DNA of 64,000 nucleotides from Paenibacillus segetis (GTDB taxonomy: Bacteria > Bacillota > Bacilli > Paenibacillales > Paenibacillaceae): the NCBI RefSeq assembly GCF_014639155.1, contig NZ_BMFT01000001.1, forward strand, positions 2,790,001 to 2,854,000, in the 5' to 3' direction. Both the position numbers and the translations under genes were made by a program. Of the stretch, positions 17,067-26,721 are shown in pieces (positions within the stretch are counted from its first letter, which is position 1; every line of letters begins with the position of its first letter). The notes below the pieces were generated by a model. That model did not search any database. It had not been told where the DNA came from and was given only the letters and a program-made list of their open reading frames with translations.

Positions 17067-17320
17067 ATAGCGACTATTATATAACAACTAAGCAAACTTT
17101 CGTTTAAAAACCGCTAACTCATCCCACCGATTTTCACCTTCAACTAAGTCTCTCCAACCCTTTGTCCACATGAATTCAAAGATCCCCTAATATATAATCT
17201 TATCCAAAATCAAATCGAAATTGATGCTATCTCAATCTATATTGTAATTGAAAAGGCTTAAAAAACATCCAAGTTTTGCGAATTTATGCTATAATGTTGC
17301 TGTTAAAAAGGAGGATACCC
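17067..17320. other. Intergenic region rpsD to PBP gene
   Basis: No coding potential was seen. The only clear signal is an extended -10, TGCTATAAT, at 17287-17295, with a weak -35. It should drive the PBP gene, with transcription beginning near 17302. Confidence 0.6.
17287..17295 (+). promoter_or_regulatory. Extended -10 promoter of the class A PBP gene
   Basis: TGCTATAAT matches TGnTATAAT perfectly and lies 26 bases before the start codon. No good -35 is present, which extended -10 promoters tolerate. Confidence 0.65.
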
Positions 17321-20300
17321 ATGGTTGATACTAACGATAAAAACTCCGGCAAGGAACAAGGTACGCACGAAGACAAGCCACCTGTTCGCAAGCGTAAAAG
17401 AGGAAGATGGGTCTGGAAAACACTGGGCTGGCTTACTCTACTCGTAGTTGCCGGAGTTCTTTTTGCAGGGGGCGCCGCATTCGGTTATGTCTCCTCCATC
17501 GTCAAAGACGATCCGGTACGTTCACGTGCCGATATTGAAGAGAAGATCAATTATAACGAAGTAACAGGTTTCGCTTATTTCCGAGACGGTACGCCCATAG
17601 GCCAACTTCGATCAGAAGAAGATCGTCGTCCTGTCAGTTATGAAGAAATCCCTTCATCGGTCATCGATGCGGTCATCGCTATCGAAGATAATAATTTTAA
17701 TAACCATATTGGGATTGACTTTAAAGGTACCCTGAGAGCAGTCAAGGAAAGATTGCTTAAGGAGAACGTCCAAACTGGCGGAAGCACGTTAACCCAACAA
17801 CTGGCACGTCGTGTGTTCTTGAATTTGGATCGAACGGATAACCGGAAAATCAAAGAAATGCTGCTCGCGTTACGATTGGAACGATTCCTCTCGAAAGAGG
17901 AAATTATTACGGCTTATTTAAATAAAGTTCCTTTTGGAAATGGTTCTAACGGCTATCAAGTCTATGGCATCAAAGCTGCAGCTAAAGGTATATTCAATAC
18001 TACTAAGCTAGAGGATCTGAATATCGCCCAGGCTGCTTATCTAGCTGGCTTACCGCAGCTTCCCTCGACCTACTCGGCGTTTAATGGGAAGGGTGAGTTT
18101 AATCAGGAGGCATTTGATCGTGCACTTAAGCGGCAACGCCTTGTCCTCCAACGTATGCTGGAAGAGAACAAAATAACAAGTGCGCAATATGACGAAGCTA
18201 TGGCTTTTGATATTCGTGGATCGCTTGCTACAACAACGAAAAAAGCTTACGAGACCTATCCGTATCTAATGCTGGAAACTGAACGCCAAGCAGCCGTGGT
18301 CATCGTTATGTTAAACAACCCGGAAATGACTAAAGAAGAGGCTTCTAAAAATTCACAATTGATTGAAGAAGCCCGTCAACAGCTCTTAACTGGCGGATAC
18401 CGAGTTTACACTACGATTGACAAAAAAGTGTATACTTCGATGCACACTGTTTCAGATAATGAAGCCAACTTCAGCCCTTATAGTGAAACTAAGGGGCTTG
18501 AGCAAGTAGCCGCGATGATGATCAACAATAAAACCAGTGAAATCTTAGGTATGATTGAAGGTCGCGACTTCTATACTGAACAGATGAACTATGCAACACA
18601 AATGGTGAGGCAACCGGGCTCGACCATGAAACCGATTGCCGCCTATTTACCGGCGATGGAACTCGGATTAATTCAACCCGCGAGCATCATCGATGATTCG
18701 CCTATCATATTGCGAGATTATACAAAAGGGTATCATATTCCTGTTAACTCCAGCGGTGGGTATAAAGGTCTAGTGACCGCTCGTACTGCACTGAATGAAT
18801 CTCGAAATGTCCCAGCGCTGAAAATTTTCAATCAAGTTCTGGGTATCGACAAAGCTTGGGACTTCTCTAAGAAGCTCGGTATAACGACGTTGGACGAACG
18901 AGATTATGGAGCGCAAACAGGGGTACTTGGCGGACTTAGATACGGCGTAACCGTTGAGGAATTAACCAATGCCTACAGCTCAATCGCAAACGGCGGAGAA
19001 TTCGTTGATGCGTATATGATCTCTAAGATAACCGATTCTAAAGGTAATATTGTATACAAGCATAATGCTGACCCACAACGAGTATTTTCCAAGCAAACCG
19101 CTTACTTGATGACCGATATGCTACGTACTGTCATTACTGACGGTACAGCTAAATCTATTAAAAGCGAGTTTAAGAATTACGGGAAAATTCCGATTGTCGG
19201 AAAAACCGGTACCACACAAAATTATGGTGATGTCTGGTTCATGGGCTTCACGCCAGATGTTTCTCTGGGTGTCTGGATCGGTTATAAAGAACCGGTTAAT
19301 ACACTATCCAATGCCGGGAAATCGAGAGCCAAATCCATTTGGTCCTTAGTCATGAATGAAGTAACGACTAACAAACCCGATTTATTTACGACAACGGAGT
19401 TTACAAAACCAGATGGTATCGTCTCTAAGACGGTATCCGGGTATAGCGGGAAGCTTCCAACTGAATTAACAAGTCAGGCTGGTAAGCTCGTTACTGATAT
19501 TTTCAACTCTAAGTTTGTACCTACTGAACCGGATGATGTACTTGTTCGAGCGAAATATATAACGTATGAAGGGGTTAATTATATCCCTCAAGAATCCACG
19601 CCTTCAGATATGGTTCTAGAAAAAATAGTGATGAAGCGTGAGAAACCGATCAAGGAATTAGTTGACGATCTTCAAAATGCTTTTAAAATCATGAAATCTC
19701 ATAAAGACATAAGCTTCTACATGCCTAAAGATGCTGGCGAAGACGCACCAACCAAGCCTGACCCACGTGTAGATGATGGCATTGATCCAAGTGCCCCAAT
19801 AAACGTAAGATTCTCGTCCAAAGATAACTCTGCAACGATTACGTTCAATAAGAATCCGGAGAATGATGTTGTTGGATATCGTCTATATAAATCATTAGAT
19901 GGTGGAGCATTCCAATACACTGGAACAGCAGTACTTACTGGTGGTGCAACATCCTTTACCGATAACATCTCATCCGACCACAGCTACAGTTATTACGTTA
20001 CAGCGGTCGATGTTGCAGGTAGGGAGTCAGGACCAAGTGCATCCGTTGGTTATGACGGTTGGTTCCCTCCTGATGACTCAGGTACTACTCCAGATTTCGG
20101 AGATAGCGTGTGGCCAGATGACAACACAGGAAATACTGGCGGAGAGCTCTCAATCCCCGCTACTCCATCTTCGGTTACTATACGTAACGGAGACAATGGA
20201 TTAACTGTTACCTGGGGAGAAAACTCCACACAGGACCAAGTTTCGAGCTATAACATCTACCTATCAGCTACCTCAGATGGCGCATATTCCAAGGTTGGCT

Positions 20301-20419
20301 CGACTCCTGGAACACAATTTTCATTCAAGACTGATTCTCCAAGTGGATGGATTCAAGTAACGGCAGTCAATGCCAGCGGAGAATCCACAGCGTCAACACC
20401 TATTCAATTTAATAAGTAA
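17321..20419 (+). CDS. Class A penicillin-binding protein PBP1A/1B with two FN3 domains
   Basis: The 1032-residue bifunctional cell-wall synthase has a basic cytosolic head, one membrane segment (about 30-52), a GT51 glycosyltransferase domain (EDNNFNNHIGIDFKG, GGSTLTQQLARR) and a transpeptidase domain. The transpeptidase shows the serine motif STMK (about 433), the SRN motif and KTGTTQNYGD (about 627). After a linker, two fibronectin type III domains follow (about 825-915 and 945-1030). ATG 17321 with AAGGAGG upstream is the start. It polymerises and crosslinks peptidoglycan outside the membrane. FN3 tails are common in Paenibacillus PBPs and may bind the wall. It resembles PonA of B. subtilis. 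Confidence 0.95.
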   Translation: MVDTNDKNSGKEQGTHEDKPPVRKRKRGRWVWKTLGWLTLLVVAGVLFAGGAAFGYVSSIVKDDPVRSRADIEEKINYNEVTGFAYFRDGTPIGQLRSEEDRRPVSYEEIPSSVIDAVIAIEDNNFNNHIGIDFKGTLRAVKERLLKENVQTGGSTLTQQLARRVFLNLDRTDNRKIKEMLLALRLERFLSKEEIITAYLNKVPFGNGSNGYQVYGIKAAAKGIFNTTKLEDLNIAQAAYLAGLPQLPSTYSAFNGKGEFNQEAFDRALKRQRLVLQRMLEENKITSAQYDEAMAFDIRGSLATTTKKAYETYPYLMLETERQAAVVIVMLNNPEMTKEEASKNSQLIEEARQQLLTGGYRVYTTIDKKVYTSMHTVSDNEANFSPYSETKGLEQVAAMMINNKTSEILGMIEGRDFYTEQMNYATQMVRQPGSTMKPIAAYLPAMELGLIQPASIIDDSPIILRDYTKGYHIPVNSSGGYKGLVTARTALNESRNVPALKIFNQVLGIDKAWDFSKKLGITTLDERDYGAQTGVLGGLRYGVTVEELTNAYSSIANGGEFVDAYMISKITDSKGNIVYKHNADPQRVFSKQTAYLMTDMLRTVITDGTAKSIKSEFKNYGKIPIVGKTGTTQNYGDVWFMGFTPDVSLGVWIGYKEPVNTLSNAGKSRAKSIWSLVMNEVTTNKPDLFTTTEFTKPDGIVSKTVSGYSGKLPTELTSQAGKLVTDIFNSKFVPTEPDDVLVRAKYITYEGVNYIPQESTPSDMVLEKIVMKREKPIKELVDDLQNAFKIMKSHKDISFYMPKDAGEDAPTKPDPRVDDGIDPSAPINVRFSSKDNSATITFNKNPENDVVGYRLYKSLDGGAFQYTGTAVLTGGATSFTDNISSDHSYSYYVTAVDVAGRESGPSASVGYDGWFPPDDSGTTPDFGDSVWPDDNTGNTGGELSIPATPSSVTIRNGDNGLTVTWGENSTQDQVSSYNIYLSATSDGAYSKVGSTPGTQFSFKTDSPSGWIQVTAVNASGESTASTPIQFNK

Positions 20420-20426
20420 TCTATAC

Positions 20427-20467
20427 AAAAAGAGTTCCTCAAGTCAATTGACCTGAGGAACTCTTTT
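20427..20467. terminator. Bidirectional terminator between PBP gene and acsA
   Basis: An 18-bp stem (20427-20444 with 20450-20467, one mismatch) with a four-base AATT loop. A and T runs on the flanks serve both convergent genes. Confidence 0.93.
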
Positions 20468-20492
20468 AAAATTCATTGATATCGTGATCCTT

Positions 20493-22217
20493 TTAATCCT
20501 CTATCGTAGATAAGTCGCCTACCGGAAGATTCAATTCCCAAGCTTTAAGCACCCGTCGCATGATTTTACCGGAACGTGTCTTAGGTAGCTTATCCTTGAA
20601 TTCAATCTCTCTAGGCGCTGCATGAGCGGATAGCCCTTCCTTAACAAACTTCGCTATTTCGGCCTTCAATTCCTCGGAAGGTGCATACCCATCCATTAGG
20701 GATATGAAAGCTTTAATTATCTCGCCACGCATCGGATCGGGCTTACCGATAACACCCGCTTCAGCAACAGCTGGATGCTCCAGTAGCTTACTTTCAACCT
20801 CAAACGGACCGATACGTTCACCAGATGAATTGATGACATCATCAATCCGTCCTTGGAACCAAAAATATCCATCCTCATCCATATATGCAGTGTCACCTGA
20901 AATATACCATCCAGGGATTCGGAAATACTCTTCGTATTTAGGTGCATTATTCCAAATGAGTCGCATCATCGATGGCCAAGGAGTTCGAATCGCCAAGTTA
21001 CCCATTCGGTGCGGTGGAAGCACCTTTCCATTATCATCAATAATCGCCGCCTGAATGCCTGGAACAGGTTTTCCCATCGACCCTGGCTTCAAAGGCATAG
21101 ACGGGTAATTACAGATCAGTTGCCCCCCCGTCTCAGTCATCCACCAAGTATCGTGAATTCTTTGACCATATACTTTGAGTCCCCAACGTACGACTTCAGG
21201 ATTAAGTGGTTCTCCAACGGATAAGACATGTCTCAGCGAAGATAGATCATATTCCTCAACAACATCCTGTCCAGCGCCCATTAACATCCGGAAAGCTGTC
21301 GGAGCACTATACCATACCGTTATCTTGTTACTCTGAATGGTATTATACCAGTCACTTGGACTAAATCTACCACCACGGATCACATTGGTCACACCAAGCA
21401 GCCATGGCGCAAACATGCCGTAAGACGTTCCTGTAACCCAACCTGGATCAGCAGTACACCAATATACGTCATCTTCTTTAAGATCAAGAACTACTTTCCC
21501 AGTATAATAATGCTGAATCATTGCGTTGTGAACATGGTATACACCTTTTGGTTTGCCAGTAGAGCCGGAAGTGTAGTGAAGGATTAGTCCATCTTCTCGA
21601 TTCACCCACTCGATTTCTGCTTCAGGTGAGGATTGTTCCATCACCGCATGATAATCGATAATCCCTTCTATAGGCTCCAGATCCTTACCAACTAGAAAAA
21701 TCTTCTTCAGCAAGGGTAGTTCATCAATCTTCACACGCCCTAGTAACGCAGGAGTTGTAACAATAGCTACGGCTCCGCTATCTTCCAAACGATCCTTCAC
21801 CGCAGTCTCCATAAAGGCTTCAAACAACGGGCCTACAACAGCCCCAGCCTTGATGGCGCCAAACATACTAACATATAGCTCAGGACTTCGTGGCATGAAT
21901 ACAAATACGCGATCCCCTTTGGATATACCATGCTTACGAAGTACATTGGTGAATTGATTGCTCAAATCTTTCATTTGTTGAAAAGTATAAGCTTCATCTC
22001 TTGACGCATCACTGTAACGAAGTGCAATTTTTCCACCCTTACCTAAATCCACATGACGATCGATAGCTTCATAGGCCATATTAATGAGACCCGTTTGGTA
22101 CCAGGAGAATTCCTTCTCCACGTCTTCCCACTTGAAATTGTTATACGCTTCTTCATAATTGCCCAAGTTGGACAAGGGTGCATCTGCCGAAATTATTTCG
22201 CCTTGCAATTGACTCAT
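20493..22217 (-). CDS. acsA: Acetyl-CoA synthetase
   Basis: The 574-residue protein, close to the length of B. subtilis AcsA, has the AMP-binding motif YTSGSTGKPKG, the core CTADPGWVTGTSYG and the C-terminal PKTRSGKIMRR, whose lysine is the usual acetylation site. It activates acetate to acetyl-CoA through acetyl-AMP. It is divergent from acuA, whose product acetylates this lysine and switches the enzyme off; AcuC removes the acetyl group. A consensus CcpA site at 22270-22285 would overlap its -35 region, in line with glucose repression. Confidence 0.96.
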   Translation of the reverse strand: MSQLQGEIISADAPLSNLGNYEEAYNNFKWEDVEKEFSWYQTGLINMAYEAIDRHVDLGKGGKIALRYSDASRDEAYTFQQMKDLSNQFTNVLRKHGISKGDRVFVFMPRSPELYVSMFGAIKAGAVVGPLFEAFMETAVKDRLEDSGAVAIVTTPALLGRVKIDELPLLKKIFLVGKDLEPIEGIIDYHAVMEQSSPEAEIEWVNREDGLILHYTSGSTGKPKGVYHVHNAMIQHYYTGKVVLDLKEDDVYWCTADPGWVTGTSYGMFAPWLLGVTNVIRGGRFSPSDWYNTIQSNKITVWYSAPTAFRMLMGAGQDVVEEYDLSSLRHVLSVGEPLNPEVVRWGLKVYGQRIHDTWWMTETGGQLICNYPSMPLKPGSMGKPVPGIQAAIIDDNGKVLPPHRMGNLAIRTPWPSMMRLIWNNAPKYEEYFRIPGWYISGDTAYMDEDGYFWFQGRIDDVINSSGERIGPFEVESKLLEHPAVAEAGVIGKPDPMRGEIIKAFISLMDGYAPSEELKAEIAKFVKEGLSAHAAPREIEFKDKLPKTRSGKIMRRVLKAWELNLPVGDLSTIED

Positions 22218-22269
22218 ACTTTCATCCTCCCTTGAAACTGTCCCTCTGGATAATATAAGATTGAAACAA

Positions 22270-22285
22270 ATGAAAACGGATTCAT
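22270..22285. promoter_or_regulatory. Catabolite-responsive element (cre) between acsA and acuA
   Basis: ATGAAAACGGATTCAT fits WTGNNARCGNWWWCAW at every position. It lies in the divergent acsA/acuA gap, upstream of a minus-strand TATATT (22252-22257) that may be the acsA -10. In B. subtilis both acsA and the acu operon are CcpA-repressed, and ccpA itself lies 3 kb away here. Confidence 0.85.
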
Positions 22286-22451
22286 GTTAGTAGATTGAAA
22301 TAGTTAAGGATAATTATCACAATGTCAATTGATAGATGTGAATTTTTTATGTCGGGATTAATTATATCACACGATTTAATCGAATGGCTATACTTTTCAA
22401 ATTTTCATTTATCTGTTATAAGTGAAGGGAACAATCAAAGGAGGCGGCAAG

Positions 22452-23084
22452 ATGGAACACCGTAAAACGTATATCCGCCATACCCTGCCACAGCCCAACA
22501 ATGAGATTGTCATCGAGGGACCTCTTAATCCATCAGGATTGCTAGGTTTGCAAATGCATCCCGATCTAGATGCCTTCCGAAAGCCTAAAGATCAACACGA
22601 AGCGTTAGTAGAGATTGCCGGACTTCCAGAGGGTCGCATTATTCTAGCTCGAGAAAAGGACGTCATTGTAGGATATGTCACCTTTCATTACCCAGATCAG
22701 ATGGAGCGTTGGTCCCAAGGCAAAATGTCTGATCTTATTGAGCTTGGAGCTATTGAAGTATCCAATGAGTATCGTTCTTTAGGTCTCGGATCCCGAATGA
22801 TTCAGACGGCTTTTGAGGATGATCAGATGGAGCGCTATATTGTATTCACAACGGAGTATTACTGGCATTGGGATCTGAAAAGTAGCGGGCTTAGTGTATG
22901 GGATTATCGTAAAATGATGGAACGACTGATGCAAACCGTCGGCATGGTATGGTATGCCACCGACGATCCAGAGATCTGCTCTCATCCGGCCAACTGTCTT
23001 ATGGTTCGCATCGGAAAAGACGTTCCCTTAGCGTCTGAGGAGCAGTTTGACCGCATCCGCTTTCAAAATCGCTTCATGTATTAG
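22452..23084 (+). CDS. acuA: Acetoin utilization protein AcuA, protein N-acetyltransferase
   Basis: At 210 residues it equals B. subtilis AcuA in length. The GNAT core is visible: IELGAIEVSNEYRSLGLGSR, with R/QxxGxG/A-type acetyl-CoA binding, after KDVIVGYVTFHYP. The end SEEQFDRIRFQNRFMY is typical of the family. AcuA acetylates the active-site lysine of AcsA. ATG 22452 follows GGAGGC. It is divergent from acsA and 48 bases ahead of acuC. The acuB gene that normally sits between them is absent. Confidence 0.95.
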   Translation: MEHRKTYIRHTLPQPNNEIVIEGPLNPSGLLGLQMHPDLDAFRKPKDQHEALVEIAGLPEGRIILAREKDVIVGYVTFHYPDQMERWSQGKMSDLIELGAIEVSNEYRSLGLGSRMIQTAFEDDQMERYIVFTTEYYWHWDLKSSGLSVWDYRKMMERLMQTVGMVWYATDDPEICSHPANCLMVRIGKDVPLASEEQFDRIRFQNRFMY

Positions 23085-23132
23085 TAGGACTCTAGCAGCA
23101 GATTAAGAGAAAGAGAAAGGGCGTGTGCGATC

Positions 23133-24311
23133 ATGTCTGGAAAGGCTTTATTTGTCCATCACGATAAGGTTATGAGCTATCGTTTTCACGATAATCACCC
23201 TTTCCATCCGATTCGGCTGCAATTGACGCTTGATCTTCTAAAGGAGATTGGAGCGTTAGACGTAACACAACAAATTGAATCCCGCCCGGCAACTGAGGAG
23301 GATTTACTGCGGATTCATCACCCAGCATATATTGATGCTGTCAAAGGTTTAAGTCAATCCCCTCCCTCGCCCCTCTGGTTAGACCGTGCAGAGCAATATG
23401 GTCTGATGGACGACGATACTCCATTCTTTCCAGACATGCATGAGGCGACATCTTATGTTGCCGGTGGATCAATTACTGCTATCGATGCTGTTCTATCAGG
23501 AAGATGTACTCATGCCTTACATTTAGCCGGAGGACTCCACCACGCCCTCACAGCAAAGGCAGCAGGGTTCTGTGTATATAACGATGTATCCATAGCCATT
23601 GCATACGCCAGACATCATTACGGCGCCAGAGTGCTGTATGTGGACACAGATGTTCATCATGGGGATGGTGTACAATGGAGCTTCTATTCAGATCCAGACG
23701 TATGTACGTACTCTATCCACGAGACTGGCAAGTACTTATTCCCCGGCACAGGATTCCTGCAGGAGAGAGGCGAACATCAAGGTTACGGAGCCTGTATGAA
23801 TATACCTATGCAGCCCTACACCGAAGATGCATCTTGGATGGAGTGTTTTGAGCAATCGGTTACTCGATTAGTGAAATATTTTAAACCGGACATTATCATT
23901 AGCCAACACGGATGTGACGCACATGTCCTAGACCCCATGTCGCACATTCAATGTAGTATGCAAATCTATAATGAAATGCCCGCCATTCTTCATCAGCTAG
24001 CTCATACGTATTGCGACGGACGCTGGGTCGCGGTTGGTGGTGGTGGATATGACTTGTGGCGCGTCGTCCCACGTGCGTGGAGCTTACTTTGGTTGGAAAT
24101 GAGTCAACATCCTCTTAAGGCTGGCCTAGTCAAAGATATCCATTCCAAGGTTCCAACAGCATGGATTGAGAAGTGGCAAAGCCAAACCTCTGTACATCTT
24201 CCATCCGAATGGCTCGATGATCTATCCCATTGGGAAGGCGTTCCGAGACGAACGGAAATCACAACAAAAAACCGCGAGAATCTCGCGGTTGCGTTACAGG
24301 ACTATCCTTAA
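23133..24311 (+). CDS. acuC: Acetoin utilization protein AcuC, class I HDAC-like deacetylase
   Basis: The 392-residue enzyme is a zinc-dependent arginase-fold deacetylase. HHA..AAGFCVYND, the zinc motif DTDVHHGDGVQ, SIHETGKYLFPGTG and GGGGYDLWR are all present. In B. subtilis AcuC, together with the sirtuin SrtN, removes the acetyl group that AcuA puts on AcsA. Its last 20 codons contain the terminator hairpin that serves mtnN on the other strand. The stop codon TAA (24309-24311) overlaps the mtnN stop in the palindrome TTAA. Confidence 0.95.
   Translation: MSGKALFVHHDKVMSYRFHDNHPFHPIRLQLTLDLLKEIGALDVTQQIESRPATEEDLLRIHHPAYIDAVKGLSQSPPSPLWLDRAEQYGLMDDDTPFFPDMHEATSYVAGGSITAIDAVLSGRCTHALHLAGGLHHALTAKAAGFCVYNDVSIAIAYARHHYGARVLYVDTDVHHGDGVQWSFYSDPDVCTYSIHETGKYLFPGTGFLQERGEHQGYGACMNIPMQPYTEDASWMECFEQSVTRLVKYFKPDIIISQHGCDAHVLDPMSHIQCSMQIYNEMPAILHQLAHTYCDGRWVAVGGGGYDLWRVVPRAWSLLWLEMSQHPLKAGLVKDIHSKVPTAWIEKWQSQTSVHLPSEWLDDLSHWEGVPRRTEITTKNRENLAVALQDYP
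24263..24290 (-). terminator. Terminator of mtnN lying inside the acuC coding sequence
   Basis: AACCGCGAGA (24270-24279) and TCTCGCGGTT (24281-24290) are perfect inverted copies. On the minus strand they run into TTTTTTGTTG. The hairpin is 18 bases past the mtnN stop, wholly within acuC codons. Confidence 0.85.
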
Positions 24312-25024
24312 TTTAGAACGGTGTCCAATTTAGAAACCATATGGTTAACTATTTCAAAAGAACGAGTTGCAGCTTCCACGGTAAACTCAGTATAGTTAAT
24401 CTCTGCGGTACCGTCTGCCTTATCCGACATGGAACGGACAACAACATACGGAATCTCATTCATATAACACACCTGTGCCACGGCAGCACCTTCCATCTCC
24501 ACACATGCTCCACTCATCGTTTCATGCAGTGTACGGACGAAATTATTATCTGAGATGAACTGATCACCTGACAAGACCCTGCCGACAACAAAATGTCGGT
24601 CCTTACATAACAAGCTACAAGCCTCTTTTGCCAGGTTTATTAACCCCGGATCGGCCGGAAAATCAGATATTTTCTGATACGGAATAACGCCTCTTGCATA
24701 TCCTAAGGGACTTACATCCATGTCATGCTGTTGACAGGAAGACGAGATCACGATATCGCTAATCCCTAATAGGGGATCCACAGCACCCGCTACTCCTGTG
24801 AACAAGATCAGGTTGACTCCAAAGCGATCAACTAGCACCTGCGTAGTCGCTGCGGCATTAACCTTACCGACACCTGATTTACAAACAACAACCTCTTTGC
24901 CATGGAAAAGTCCTGTTACGAAGGTAATTCCGGCGTGAACAATACTTTTCTGCCGATCAAGGCGTTGCAATAGCAAGGCTATTTCTTCATCCATGGCCCC
25001 CATAAGGCCAATTGTTCTAATCAT
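24308..25024 (-). CDS. mtnN: 5'-methylthioadenosine/S-adenosylhomocysteine nucleosidase
   Basis: The 238-residue protein has the MTAN signatures: IGLMGAMDEEIALL at the start, KSGVGKVNAA, FTGVAGAVDP, CVEMEGAAVAQV with the substrate-binding Glu pair, and RSMSDKADG with the catalytic Asp. It cleaves MTA and SAH to adenine and the thioribose, feeding methionine salvage and limiting by-product build-up. ATG at 25024, five bases after GGAGG, is preferred over the TTG at 25036. It overlaps the acuC stop tail to tail. Confidence 0.95.
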   Translation of the reverse strand: MIRTIGLMGAMDEEIALLLQRLDRQKSIVHAGITFVTGLFHGKEVVVCKSGVGKVNAAATTQVLVDRFGVNLILFTGVAGAVDPLLGISDIVISSSCQQHDMDVSPLGYARGVIPYQKISDFPADPGLINLAKEACSLLCKDRHFVVGRVLSGDQFISDNNFVRTLHETMSGACVEMEGAAVAQVCYMNEIPYVVVRSMSDKADGTAEINYTEFTVEAATRSFEIVNHMVSKLDTVLN

Positions 25025-25097
25025 AACGACCTCCAAAATTAGATGCGTAGTGTAGAAACACTCAAATACTGTATCTCATAAAACTGCTATAGACCCC

Positions 25098-25126
25098 AAA
25101 AAAAGCTCCTTTTCAGGAGCTTTTTC
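25098..25126 (-). terminator. Terminator of ccpA
   Basis: AAAAGCTCCT (25101-25110) pairs with AGGAGCTTTT (25115-25124) around a four-base loop. T runs occur on both strands. It lies 60 bases past the ccpA stop. Confidence 0.85.
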
Positions 25127-25185
25127 ACGTTACCCTTTTTCATATCTTTGTCTTTGTATATTTATCTCTATAGGATGTAAGCCAA

Positions 25186-26190
25186 TTAAATTTGACTTAC
25201 AGATAATCTTAAAATCGTTTCGTGTGGTAAAATTACCCGCGGATTATCAACAGGTTCTTTCTTCATCAGCTTCGTTAGCAACCGCATTGCAACGGCTCCA
25301 AGGTCATACATTGGCTGAGCCACTGTTGTTAACTGTGGACGCACCATCGATGCCATACGAATATTGTCTACGCTAATGATTGAGAAGTCGTCAGGCACCT
25401 TTAGGCCTTCGTCTTGGATGCTGTGGATTGCCCCAATCGCCATTTCATCGGTAGCCGAGAAGATCGCTGTAGGCTTCTTCTTCAATCCTAAGAAATATTT
25501 CATTGCCTCAACACCAGATTCATAACGGTAATTACCGATACGAACCAAGTCCTCTTTGTACTCAATTCCCGCTGTTTCCAGCGCCCGTTTGTAACCTTGG
25601 AACCGTGCATATCCATTTGCAGGATCCTGCAGTGTTCCGCTAATCATCGCGATCTCCCGGTGTCCGTGGCGGATCAGTGTGCTTACAGCGTCAAATGCCG
25701 CAGACTCATGATCGATATCCACGGAAGGAATAACACCTTGTTCATCACTTGTTGCACATAACACAATTGGAACCGAAGACGTCTGAAAAGCTTGAATATG
25801 CTCCTCTGTCACAGCTCCACCCATGAAAAGAAGCCCGTCCACTTGTTTCTCGAGCAGTGTGTTAATAACGCGAATTTCCTTTTCCTTCTTCTTATCCGCG
25901 TTACATAAGATAATATTATAGTGATACATGTTGGCTATATCTTCAATGCCCCGAGCAATTTCTGCAAATATTGAATTCGAGATATCTGGGATAACCACAC
26001 CGACCGTGGTCGTCTTCTTGCTGGCAAGTCCTCTTGCCACCGCATTTGGACGATATCCCAAACGTTCAATCGCTTCGTAAACCTTCTTCCGGGTCTGCGG
26101 TTTCACATTAGGGTTGTTATTCACTACCCGGGAAACCGTGGCCATCGAGACGCCTGCTTCACGTGCCACATCGTAAATGGTAACCGTCAC
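25186..26190 (-). CDS. ccpA: Catabolite control protein A
   Basis: The 334-residue LacI/GalR regulator has the same length as B. subtilis CcpA. Its DNA-binding head reads [20 protein letters not shown] with hinge [14 protein letters not shown]. The core contains [20 protein letters not shown] and the corepressor-facing region. CcpA binds cre sites with Ser46-phosphorylated HPr or Crh and controls carbon metabolism. GTG is the start, after GGAGAG. Orthology is supported by the flanking ytxJ and acu genes, the same neighbourhood as in B. subtilis. A consensus cre lies nearby at acsA/acuA. Confidence 0.95.
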   Translation of the reverse strand: MTVTIYDVAREAGVSMATVSRVVNNNPNVKPQTRKKVYEAIERLGYRPNAVARGLASKKTTTVGVVIPDISNSIFAEIARGIEDIANMYHYNIILCNADKKKEKEIRVINTLLEKQVDGLLFMGGAVTEEHIQAFQTSSVPIVLCATSDEQGVIPSVDIDHESAAFDAVSTLIRHGHREIAMISGTLQDPANGYARFQGYKRALETAGIEYKEDLVRIGNYRYESGVEAMKYFLGLKKKPTAIFSATDEMAIGAIHSIQDEGLKVPDDFSIISVDNIRMASMVRPQLTTVAQPMYDLGAVAMRLLTKLMKKEPVDNPRVILPHETILRLSVSQI

Positions 26191-26302
26191 ATTCTTCTCT
26201 CCATTGCCAATAGATTTTCAATCATAATTCACGTTAATTCCATGACTCCAATTAAATTTATGATACGACAAAATATTACTTTGTGCAATGATAACGCTTC
26301 AC

Positions 26303-26644
26303 TTAGTTCAGAATTCCCTTCAAAGCGTTACTTGTGATGGCCGAATGGGAAGTATTCCAGACGGATTGTCCGTTCTTCACCAACACAACTTGCGGTGATG
26401 CATGCTGGACATTCAATCGTTCAGCAGCCTCGTTAGATACTTCTCTGTCCTCAACTACGTAAATAAGTCCGTATGTAACCTCGGCATTTGGACTATCACT
26501 TAAGTAAGCTTCAACTTCCAGGTGTGCTGCAGCACTAATTGGACAGCGGGTACTATGTTTAAATATCAGCAACGACTGCTGGTTAGAATTATCCAAAAGA
26601 CGATTAAGTTCTTCTATGGAAGTTATTCTTAACAATGAAACCAC
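26303..26644 (-). CDS. ytxJ: Bacillithiol-system redox protein YtxJ
   Basis: The 113-residue thioredoxin-fold protein carries LLIFKHSTRCPISAAA, with the single-cysteine CPIS active site of the YtxJ (monothiol bacilliredoxin-like) family, and the cis-Pro segment HASPQVVLV. It is thought to take part in bacillithiol-dependent disulfide reduction in the cytosol. It starts with GTG at 26644 after AAAGGAG. In B. subtilis ytxJ also lies near ccpA, but the ytxG and ytxH genes are not seen here. Confidence 0.92.
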   Translation of the reverse strand: MVSLLRITSIEELNRLLDNSNQQSLLIFKHSTRCPISAAAHLEVEAYLSDSPNAEVTYGLIYVVEDREVSNEAAERLNVQHASPQVVLVKNGQSVWNTSHSAITSNALKGILN

Positions 26645-26721
26645 GACCTAACCAACTCCTTTCACTTACCCTTTTCTATTTTAACAAAAAGTGAAATAGA
26701 AAAACAACTTAAACCGTCGAA

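Noticed and set aside
17276-17320. N-terminal extension of the class A PBP
   Set aside because: These codons contain the extended -10 promoter and the AAGGAGG of the real start at 17321.
26287-26300. cre-like sequence TGATAACGCTTCAC upstream of ccpA
   Set aside because: The right half is out of register with the cre consensus (AC instead of CA at the end), so autoregulation cannot be claimed.
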